Of a DNA stretch of 64,000 nucleotides, positions 36,247 to 42,683 are shown in pieces (position 1 is the stretch's first letter; every line of letters starts with the position of its first letter). The notes beneath the pieces are model-generated. The model worked only from the letters and a program-made list of their open reading frames with translations, did not search any database and was not told where the DNA came from. A program made the translations under genes and the position numbers. The DNA lies in assembly GCA_024699325.1 (NCBI GenBank), contig JAILPS010000014.1, positions 18,043 through 82,042 on the forward strand. Direction: 5' to 3'. The DNA is from Lachnospiraceae bacterium (GTDB lineage Bacteria > Bacillota > Clostridia > Lachnospirales > Lachnospiraceae).

Positions 36247-37125
36247 ATGTTTGGATACATAGTAGTTAACAAACCGGAGCTTAAGGTCAGGGAGTTTGAC
36301 AGATATCAGGAATATTACTGCGGACTGTGTCACGCGCTTAAGGATGAATATGGTCAGCTTGGGAGATTTTGCCTAAGCTATGACATGACATTTCTGGCGA
36401 TGCTTCTGTGCGGGCTCTATGAGCCTGAGCTGGCGCGCCACGATGACATGTGCCCCCTGCATCCCATGCAGAAGAGACCGTATCTGTCGGCGGATATTTT
36501 TAAATATGTTGCTGACATGAACGTGATTTTGATGTATTATAAATGTTTGGATGACTGGGAAGACGAGAAGAAGGCGGGAAGAGGCCTGTACGCTCTAAGC
36601 CTTAAGAAGGCCATGGAGAGCTTAAGGGAGCGCTATCCGGACAAATGTAAGAAGATTGCGAAGCTTCTTAGGAAGAACTCCGAGGCCGAGAAGGCGTTTG
36701 CGGGAAGGAAGCTCACTTCCAGGGCGCTTGACTATCTGTCAGGGCTCTCAGGGAAGATGCTTGCCGAGGTTTTCGCCATGAAGGATGACGAGTGGAACGA
36801 CGAGCTCAGAAAGCTTGGCTTCTATCTGGGCAAATTCATCTACTTAAGTGACGCGTATGCGGACATGGAGGAGGATGATAAGAAGGGACGCTTCAATGCA
36901 TTTGCAAGCTACAGGGACAGAGAGAATTTTGAAAACTGGGTCCACAGTCTGCTTCTCATGAGCGCCACATCGGCGGCGAGATATTTTGAGATGCTGCCCA
37001 TCATAGAGGATGCACAGATATTGAGAAACGTCATCTACGCCGGCATATGGACCGGCTATCAAACAGCTAAAAGGAGAAGAGCGGACCATGACAGATCCTT
37101 ATCAGATACTGGGCGTCAGTCGTGA
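36247..37125 (+). CDS. DUF5685-type protein
   Basis: A 292-residue, mostly helical soluble protein starting MFGYIVVNKPELKVREFDRY. It contains YYCGLCHALKDEYG, a CPLHP segment and Asp-rich stretches DDWEDE and YADMEEDDKKGR. The start matches what I remember of DUF5685 proteins of clostridia, which have no known function. The two Cys/His segments near the N-terminus could bind metal, and the Asp-rich helices recall isoprenoid-synthase folds, but no reaction is claimed. It lies 1 bp after the zinc-ribbon gene and overlaps the J-protein gene by 38 bp. Confidence 0.65.
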   Translation: MFGYIVVNKPELKVREFDRYQEYYCGLCHALKDEYGQLGRFCLSYDMTFLAMLLCGLYEPELARHDDMCPLHPMQKRPYLSADIFKYVADMNVILMYYKCLDDWEDEKKAGRGLYALSLKKAMESLRERYPDKCKKIAKLLRKNSEAEKAFAGRKLTSRALDYLSGLSGKMLAEVFAMKDDEWNDELRKLGFYLGKFIYLSDAYADMEEDDKKGRFNAFASYRDRENFENWVHSLLLMSATSAARYFEMLPIIEDAQILRNVIYAGIWTGYQTAKRRRADHDRSLSDTGRQS

Positions 37126-37849
37126 CGCGTCGGAGGATGATATCAAGAAGGCTTACAGAACGCTGAGCCGCAAATATCACCCCGATTCCAATATAGGTAA
37201 GAGTGAAGCAGCGCAGAAGGCCGCGGAGGAGAAGTTTAAGGAAGTTCAGAAGGCATATAAGGCAATAGTAAGTGGGGAGGCCGCATCGCAGTACGACAAC
37301 CAGTATGGTCCCGGAAGCAGCAGAGGACAGAGTTCGTACGGTCAGAGCGCCTACGGCGGTGGATTTTCAGGCTACAGCGGAAACTACTCCTCAAACTATG
37401 GAGGTTACGGTCAATATAACTATAATCCCAATGGTCAGGGTGGCTACAGAAGTCCTGAGCAGTCCAGAAACGAAGCCTACTACACAGCCTGTGCAAACTA
37501 TCTTCGAAACCGCATGTACATGGAGGCCTACAGAACACTCACCGACATCCCCGACAGGGATGGCAGATGGTATTATTACAGCGCCATGGCCAATGCCGGC
37601 ATGGGCAACCAGACAAGCGCGCTGTCTGACATAGAGACTGCGATAATGCTTGAGCCCAACAACATGGAGTACAGGCGTTTCGCCGAGAGACTGTCAAACG
37701 GAGGCGGCTGGTACACAGAGGTTGGCAAAACTTACGGACAGCCCGACACAAGCGGTTCGAGCGTATGTGTCAAGATTTGTCTGTTCACGATTTGCTGCGG
37801 CTGCAGCGGCGGAAGCTCAGGCTGTTATTTCCCTCTGTTTTGTCTCTAA
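37088..37849 (+). CDS. J-domain protein with Tyr/Gly-rich linker and Cys-rich C-terminus
   Basis: A 253-residue protein. The J domain (1-70) has HPD at 31-33 and should stimulate an Hsp70 ATPase. A Gly/Ser/Tyr-rich linker (about 70-125) and a helical TPR-like region (about 125-215) follow. The end is short, hydrophobic and Cys-rich (VCVKICLFTICCGC, then CYFPLFCL), possibly membrane-associating or acylated. It lacks the DnaJ zinc-finger and client domains. The start lies inside the end of the preceding gene behind AAAGGAG. It is the natural partner of the Hsp70 three genes upstream. Confidence 0.88.
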   Translation: MTDPYQILGVSRDASEDDIKKAYRTLSRKYHPDSNIGKSEAAQKAAEEKFKEVQKAYKAIVSGEAASQYDNQYGPGSSRGQSSYGQSAYGGGFSGYSGNYSSNYGGYGQYNYNPNGQGGYRSPEQSRNEAYYTACANYLRNRMYMEAYRTLTDIPDRDGRWYYYSAMANAGMGNQTSALSDIETAIMLEPNNMEYRRFAERLSNGGGWYTEVGKTYGQPDTSGSSVCVKICLFTICCGCSGGSSGCYFPLFCL

Positions 37850-37873
37850 AAAAATACATATTGTTAAACGATT

Positions 37874-37900
37874 AAGACGAGGCCACAGGCCTCGTCTTTT
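37874..37900 (+). terminator. Terminator of the Hsp70/J-protein operon
   Basis: AAGACGAGGCC pairs with GGCCTCGTCTT around ACA, then TT. Confidence 0.88.
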
Positions 37901-37911
37901 CTCTTAAACTA

Positions 37912-37940
37912 TTGCATTTGCGAAACCAATAAAGTATAAT
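37912..37940 (+). promoter_or_regulatory. Promoter of malQ-plsC
   Basis: TTGCAT (37912-37917), 17 bp, TATAAT (37935-37940). Confidence 0.8.
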
Positions 37941-37987
37941 GTTTTCGCATTAAAGCATAAATAATTGTCTTGAAAGGACGTTTCATT

Positions 37988-39565
37988 ATGGCAAAATTAA
38001 CACAGAGACACGCAGGCATCCTGCTTCATCCCTCGTCACTTCCGTCACCATACGGAATCGGCGATTTTGGCAAGGGTGCATACAAGTTTGTCGATTTTTT
38101 GGAGAAGGCCGGCCAGAGCATCTGGCAGGTGCTTCCGTTTGGGCCTACGGGCTACGGCGATTCGCCATATCAGAGCTTCTCGGCATTTGCCGGACAGCCG
38201 CTGTTCATATCGCTTGAGGATCTGGTGGACGATGGGCTGTTGTCCTATGGCGACCTCACATATGTTCCCAACTTCTCGCCTGACAGCGTGGACTACGGCT
38301 ATGTGCAGTATTACAAGAAGCCTCTGTACAGGAGGGCGTATGACAACTTCGTGGCGGACTGCGCCAAGAAGAAGCCTGTATTAGACCCTGATATCAAGAA
38401 GGCGTATAATAACTTCTGCAAGAATAACGCCGAGTGGCTTGACGACTACGCGCTGTTTATGGCGGTCAAGGATTCCCAGGGCGGTGTGAGCTTCTTCGAC
38501 TGGCCTGAGGAGCTTAGAAGACCTTCGATGGAGACTAAGAAGGCGCTGGTTTGCGAGCATGAGGCAGCCATCGGCTACTATATGTTCCTGCAGTTTCTCT
38601 TCTTCAGACAGTGGGCAGCGCTCAAGGCGTACGCTAACGCCAAGGGCATCAAGATTGTCGGAGATATCCCAATCTTCGTGTCCATGGACAGCGCAGATGT
38701 TTGGGCTAATCCTGAGCTCTTCCAGCTCGATTCTAAGGGCTACCCGACAGTTGTTGCGGGAGTTCCGCCTGACTACTTCTCAGAGACAGGTCAGCTCTGG
38801 GGCAACCCTCTGTATGACTGGAAGTACCACAAGAAGACCGGCTACAAGTGGTGGATTGCCAGAATTAAGAACCAGCTCACAATATTTGACTATATAAGGA
38901 TCGATCATTTCAGAGGCTTTGAGGCCTACTGGGCAGTGCCATACGGCGATGAAAACGCCATAGGCGGCAAGTGGCGCAAGGGTCCTGACCACGACTTCTT
39001 CAACACGCTTACGAAGGCGCTGGGCGAGAATCTCCCTATCTGGGCAGAGGATTTGGGCATCATCACAGATGATGTGGAGGCTCTCAGAGACGATTACAAT
39101 CTCCCGGGCATGAAGGTTTTACAGTTTGCGTTCTGCTCAGAGGACGAGAATGACATCTTCCCTCACAGATTTAAGACCGAGAACTGCATTTGCTACACGG
39201 GAACCCACGACAACGACACCACCAGGGGGTGGTACAATGAGCAGGGCGAGAAGCAGAAGGACAGACTTAGGGTTTATCTCAACTGCAGCGGTGACAATAT
39301 CCACTGGGACATGATTAGATGCTGTCTGGGAAGCGTTGCCAAATACGCGGTTTACCCTATGCAGGATGTGTTGGGTTACGGCTCCGACTGCAGAATGAAC
39401 ACGCCAAGCGTGCCATCCGGCAACTGGCAGTTTAGAGTACGCGAGGAGAATTTTAACGATGGGCTGGCAGAGTATCTGAAAATGCTTGCCGGTGTTTATG
39501 GACGACTTCCGCTCCCCGAGGAAGAGGAGACAGAGGAAGAAGATATTAAAGTGGAGAGTGACTGA
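37988..39565 (+). CDS. malQ: 4-alpha-glucanotransferase
   Basis: A 525-residue GH77 amylomaltase that transfers maltosyl or longer units between alpha-1,4-glucans. Seen are GILLHPSSLPSPYGIGDFG, DIPIFVS, the DYIRIDHFRGFEAYW nucleophile segment, WAEDLG with the acid/base glutamate, and THDNDT. It is cytosolic. ATG37988 is chosen behind AAAGGACG; an upstream in-frame TTG at 37970 lies before that site. The C-terminal end is a short acidic tail. Its stop overlaps the plsC start by one base. Confidence 0.95.
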   Translation: MAKLTQRHAGILLHPSSLPSPYGIGDFGKGAYKFVDFLEKAGQSIWQVLPFGPTGYGDSPYQSFSAFAGQPLFISLEDLVDDGLLSYGDLTYVPNFSPDSVDYGYVQYYKKPLYRRAYDNFVADCAKKKPVLDPDIKKAYNNFCKNNAEWLDDYALFMAVKDSQGGVSFFDWPEELRRPSMETKKALVCEHEAAIGYYMFLQFLFFRQWAALKAYANAKGIKIVGDIPIFVSMDSADVWANPELFQLDSKGYPTVVAGVPPDYFSETGQLWGNPLYDWKYHKKTGYKWWIARIKNQLTIFDYIRIDHFRGFEAYWAVPYGDENAIGGKWRKGPDHDFFNTLTKALGENLPIWAEDLGIITDDVEALRDDYNLPGMKVLQFAFCSEDENDIFPHRFKTENCICYTGTHDNDTTRGWYNEQGEKQKDRLRVYLNCSGDNIHWDMIRCCLGSVAKYAVYPMQDVLGYGSDCRMNTPSVPSGNWQFRVREENFNDGLAEYLKMLAGVYGRLPLPEEEETEEEDIKVESD

Positions 39566-40296
39566 TGATTAGAATAATAATCGTAGGAATATTTTTGGTC
39601 CTGTTTTTTATTTTGGGACTCATCCCCATGGGAATCTTCTGGATCATCGGAAGATTCAACAAGAACCTGGCCGACAGGCTCAGCAAGGGCTTAGTCATGT
39701 GGGCATTTCGCGTCGTAATGTTTTTGTCGGGCGTAAAGCTTGACATCAAGGGCTACGAAAACATACCTGACGTTCCTGTTTTATATGTTTCAAACCACCA
39801 GAGCATTTTCGATATCGTGGTCGGTTATCCCTGCGTGAAGGGGCTGTGCGGCTTCGTTGCCAAGGTCTCTGTCAAGAAGGTTCCAATCCTCAGAAGATGG
39901 ATGAACATGCTTCACTGCCTGTTTATGAACCGCGACGATGTGCGCCAGAGCCTGCAGGTCATCCTCCAGGGCGCTGAGCAAATTAAGTGCGGCATCTCCA
40001 TGTGGATCTGCCCCGAGGGCACCAGAAACAAAACCCCTGATGAGGTGACCACCATGGAGTTTAAGGAAGGCTCGCTTAAGATGGCGGAGAAGGCTAAGGC
40101 CCCCGTGGTTCCGGTAGCCATCACAGGCACACGAAACATATTTGAGAGACAGTTCCCAAGACTTAAGGGCGGCAAGGTCACCATAGAATTTGGCAAGCCG
40201 TTTATGATAAGCGAGCTGCCGCCAGAGCACAGGAAGGCATCAGGCGCGTACGCGAGAGACATTATCGAGCAGATGCTCGCCACACATGAGAAATAG
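39565..40296 (+). CDS. plsC: 1-acyl-sn-glycerol-3-phosphate acyltransferase
   Basis: A 243-residue membrane-bound enzyme that makes phosphatidic acid. It has one N-terminal hydrophobic segment (about 1-22), a second near 45, the catalytic NHQSIFD (HxxxxD), FMNRDD and CPEGTRN acyltransferase motifs. Its ATG shares a base with the malQ stop (TGATG), so it is translationally coupled. Confidence 0.93.
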   Translation: MIRIIIVGIFLVLFFILGLIPMGIFWIIGRFNKNLADRLSKGLVMWAFRVVMFLSGVKLDIKGYENIPDVPVLYVSNHQSIFDIVVGYPCVKGLCGFVAKVSVKKVPILRRWMNMLHCLFMNRDDVRQSLQVILQGAEQIKCGISMWICPEGTRNKTPDEVTTMEFKEGSLKMAEKAKAPVVPVAITGTRNIFERQFPRLKGGKVTIEFGKPFMISELPPEHRKASGAYARDIIEQMLATHEK

Positions 40297-40305
40297 TAAA
40301 TGATT

Positions 40306-40344
40306 AAACCACCCCGTGGGCAGCGCCCGCGGGGTGGTTTGGTT
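40306..40344 (+). terminator. Terminator of malQ-plsC
   Basis: A 16-bp stem, AAACCACCCC onward pairing with GGGGTGGTTT, closed by AGC, with a T-rich tail. Confidence 0.88.
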
Positions 40345-40397
40345 AGTAATATTTATAGCACAATATACTGATGTGTTCGCAGAGTGACCAGGGACAC

Positions 40398-40434
40398 AAA
40401 AAAAGAAGCTCGTCTGGGTTAGGACGAGCTTCTT
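40398..40434 (-). terminator. Terminator of rpsT
   Basis: Minus strand AAGAAGCTCGTC pairs with GACGAGCTTCTT, followed by seven T. Confidence 0.9.
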
Positions 40435-40451
40435 GTATAATTCTTATAAGA

Positions 40452-40715
40452 TTATGCCATCTTGTTAACAGCAAGTGAGAGACGAGAAACCTTACGAGAA
40501 ACTGTGTTCTTGTGGTATACGCCCTTCTTGCAAGCCTTGTCAAGTACGCTTGTAGCCTCAACTAATGCTGCAGAAGCTGCTGCCTTATCGCCTGCTGCGA
40601 TAGCTGCATCTACCTTCTTAACATATGTCTTAACCTTAGACTTGATAGCCTTGTTGCGCTCTGTCTTTGTCTTAATAACAAGAATTCTCTTCTTAGCTGA
40701 CTTAATATTTGCCAT
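40452..40715 (-). CDS. rpsT: 30S ribosomal protein S20
   Basis: An 87-residue S20, basic and helical, starting MANIKSAKKRI and ending with a VSRLSLAVNKMA segment. GGAGGTGCC precedes the start. It is monocistronic with a strong promoter and a leader of about 117 nt that can form two hairpins. Confidence 0.96.
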   Translation of the reverse strand: MANIKSAKKRILVIKTKTERNKAIKSKVKTYVKKVDAAIAAGDKAAASAALVEATSVLDKACKKGVYHKNTVSRKVSRLSLAVNKMA

Positions 40716-40761
40716 GTGGCACCTCCATCAAAATATACGAGTTAATGTTTACTGTACAAGT

Positions 40762-40827
40762 CGAAAGGAGAGTGACTTTCGCTTATACGATCTGAACAGG
40801 ATTCTTGACACGGACTTACTGTTCAGA
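40762..40827 (-). promoter_or_regulatory. Structured rpsT leader
   Basis: TCTGAACAG (40791-40799) pairs with CTGTTCAGA (40819-40827), and CGAAAG (40762-40767) with CTTTCG (40776-40781). Autoregulation by S20 is known in other bacteria, but the motif here is not matched to a known class. Confidence 0.4.
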
Positions 40828-40838
40828 CACACTGAGAT

Positions 40839-40867
40839 AGTGTAGCAAACAGAAATAGTTATGTCAA
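40839..40867 (-). promoter_or_regulatory. Promoter of rpsT
   Basis: Minus strand TTGACA (40862-40867), 17 bp, TACACT (40839-40844) with an extended TGC. Confidence 0.8.
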
Positions 40868-40890
40868 GAGATAAAATAAACTTTTTGAAG

Positions 40891-40920
40891 GAAAAAGGGC
40901 TGACAACAGGTCAGCCCTAA
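40891..40920 (-). terminator. Terminator of the zinc-knuckle lipoprotein gene
   Basis: GGGCTGAC pairs with GTCAGCCC, with a T run on the minus strand. It is nearly identical to the terminator at 42253-42281. Confidence 0.85.
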
Positions 40921-40947
40921 CTAAACGCCAATCAGGCAATCATTCGC

Positions 40948-42135
40948 TTATTCGACAGGATTGCATTCCGGACATGGAATGTATCCGCTTCCTCCGCATT
41001 CGCACATAACCTTGCCGTTTCCCTCACATTCTCTGCAGACCAAGGTTCCTTCGCCGTTACAGTCCTGACAGGTCAGAATACCGCTTCCAGGAGCTGTGCG
41101 GTCCTGGCTGTTGGGGTCGCCGCATCTGTGGCAGGTAAAGTGGCAGTTTCCACCGCACTGTATACATTTGCCGGTTCCGCCACAGTATACGCAGGTGTCA
41201 TAACCTACTATAACGCCCGTATCATACCAGGTCTCGCCCTCCTCAGGTCCCGCAGTCACTGCCTGAATGCCGGTTCCCTGACAATATGCACAGTTGCCGG
41301 TTCCGTTGCAGGCAGCACATGTCTCCGGGTCATATCCGGAACCGCCGCAAAGGTCACATACCGTTCCGCCTGTTCCTTCGCATCTGGCACATGTGACTAT
41401 ACCGCTGCCCGCGCAGATTACGCAGGTGCATTCTCCCTCACCGTTACACACAGGACAGAGAATTTGCCCGCTTCCGTCGCAGGTATGGCAGGCCACCTGA
41501 ATGTCTGTCTCTGGCTGCGTATCAGGATTATCCGTCTCTGGTTCTGAATTAGGATTATCCGGGTTCACAACTGCCGTGAGAAGTGTTACGTCCACTTCAT
41601 ATTCATCCACCACATTCTGTGCAGAAACGCGTGCCACCTCCAGGTTTTCCTGTACTTCTTCCACCCTGGATTCGTCCACAATGCGCTCCACAGTGATTTC
41701 AGCCTCTTCATTGTTTCCGAGGAATCCCTGCTGGTAAGACTCTTCGAAAATCTCCTCGATTCCGTCGGCAAATGGAAGGCCGTCCAAGCTTATCTCGGCA
41801 CATACAGATTCCGCGTCCGCATTCAGGCACTCCACATCCATGATGCACATCTCTTCATCGAGATACAGCCTAAACTCCGGATTGATGCGGACAAACACAA
41901 CCGCGCTGAAATTATATTCTTCAACAGAAGGAATAACTGGCTCCTTAGTGACATCCGCTTCCTGTGAAAATGTTGTTTCCATGGTTTCACTCTCTGAAAC
42001 CTCTGCATCAGTTTTGGATGCAGCAGTGGTTACAAGTTCAGAAACATCACCACCTGTGTCCGGGGTGTTTTCAGAACACGAGGTCATAAGAGCACACGTC
42101 AAAATACAACAAACAAGTAACTTTAATTTCTTCAT
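40948..42135 (-). CDS. Lipoprotein with RsgI-like domain and many CxxCxGxG zinc-knuckle repeats
   Basis: A 395-residue exported lipoprotein with lipobox LMTSC (Cys20) and a Thr/Ser/Glu-rich linker. Residues about 75-190 look like the extracytoplasmic domain of RsgI-type anti-sigma factors (FVRINPEFRLYLDEEMCIMD, then ECLNADAE). The C-terminal 180 residues hold about 13 CxxC knuckles of the DnaJ zinc-finger type, such as CHTCDGSGQILCPVCNGEG. Such repeats are normally cytosolic and reduced, so their presence on an exported protein is odd. No sigma factor gene is adjacent. Function unknown; metal binding or a disulfide-rich surface module are options. Confidence 0.8.
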   Translation of the reverse strand: MKKLKLLVCCILTCALMTSCSENTPDTGGDVSELVTTAASKTDAEVSESETMETTFSQEADVTKEPVIPSVEEYNFSAVVFVRINPEFRLYLDEEMCIMDVECLNADAESVCAEISLDGLPFADGIEEIFEESYQQGFLGNNEEAEITVERIVDESRVEEVQENLEVARVSAQNVVDEYEVDVTLLTAVVNPDNPNSEPETDNPDTQPETDIQVACHTCDGSGQILCPVCNGEGECTCVICAGSGIVTCARCEGTGGTVCDLCGGSGYDPETCAACNGTGNCAYCQGTGIQAVTAGPEEGETWYDTGVIVGYDTCVYCGGTGKCIQCGGNCHFTCHRCGDPNSQDRTAPGSGILTCQDCNGEGTLVCRECEGNGKVMCECGGSGYIPCPECNPVE

Positions 42136-42215
42136 TGGTAATTCCTCCTAAAAAGAGCTAATCATTAGAATATCACTTAAAAAATGTCTATACACAAATG
42201 TATTTTTATAGATAC

Positions 42216-42244
42216 ATTATAGCACTATGTGTCAGTCAATTCAA
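42216..42244 (-). promoter_or_regulatory. Promoter of the zinc-knuckle lipoprotein gene
   Basis: Minus strand TTGAAT (42239-42244), 17 bp, TATAAT (42216-42221) with an extended TGC. Confidence 0.75.
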
Positions 42245-42252
42245 CGACAAAA

Positions 42253-42281
42253 GAAAAAGGGCTGACACTAGGTCAGCCCTA
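42253..42281 (-). terminator. Terminator of the cold-shock gene
   Basis: The stem GGGCTGAC/GTCAGCCC with a minus-strand T run is almost the same sequence as the terminator at 40891-40920. Confidence 0.88.
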
Positions 42282-42293
42282 ACTTAACGTTGA

Positions 42294-42497
42294 TTAAGCG
42301 ATAGGTGTTACATTGACAGCCTGAAGACCTCTGTTGCCCTCTGCTGTGTCATATGAAACCTTCTGTCCGTCCTCAAGAGTCTTGTAACCCTCCTTAGCGA
42401 TGCCGCTGAAGTGAACGAAAATGTCCTTGCCATCCTCATCATCTGTGATGAAGCCGTATCCCTTAGATGCGTTAAACCACTTAACTGTACCTGTCAT
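42294..42497 (-). CDS. csp: Cold-shock protein
   Basis: A 67-residue single cold-shock domain starting [17 protein letters not shown], with RNP1 (KGYGFI) and RNP2 (DIFVHF) motifs. It binds single-stranded nucleic acid and melts RNA structure. The short leader carries a hairpin next to the ribosome site. Confidence 0.96.
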   Translation of the reverse strand: MTGTVKWFNASKGYGFITDDEDGKDIFVHFSGIAKEGYKTLEDGQKVSYDTAEGNRGLQAVNVTPIA

Positions 42498-42513
42498 GGT
42501 AACCTCCTTATTT

Positions 42514-42529
42514 GGTGACTTCTGTCACC
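42514..42529 (-). promoter_or_regulatory. Hairpin in the csp leader
   Basis: GGTGAC pairs with GTCACC around four bases, directly upstream of the ribosome site. It may be a small thermosensor or stability stem. Confidence 0.4.
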
Positions 42530-42546
42530 TTAAAAATCCGCATATA

Positions 42547-42575
42547 AAATTAACACAAAGAAGGAATAATGTCAA
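42547..42575 (-). promoter_or_regulatory. Promoter of csp
   Basis: Minus strand TTGACA (42570-42575), 17 bp, TAATTT (42547-42552). Confidence 0.65.
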
Positions 42576-42595
42576 GAAATACAGTTAAGTTTCGG

Positions 42596-42624
42596 TTGAG
42601 AAGATTTCGCACTTGTGATACATT
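42596..42624 (+). promoter_or_regulatory. Probable promoter of the GH3-MATE genes
   Basis: TTGAGA (42596-42601), 17 bp, TACATT (42619-42624). Just downstream, 42637-42652 holds the near-palindrome GCGCGCATGTGCGC, a possible repressor site. Confidence 0.45.
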
Positions 42625-42683
42625 TATTATATCATTTTGCGCGCATGTGCGCGGACGTGAAATGTTTAATCAGAGGATAACAT

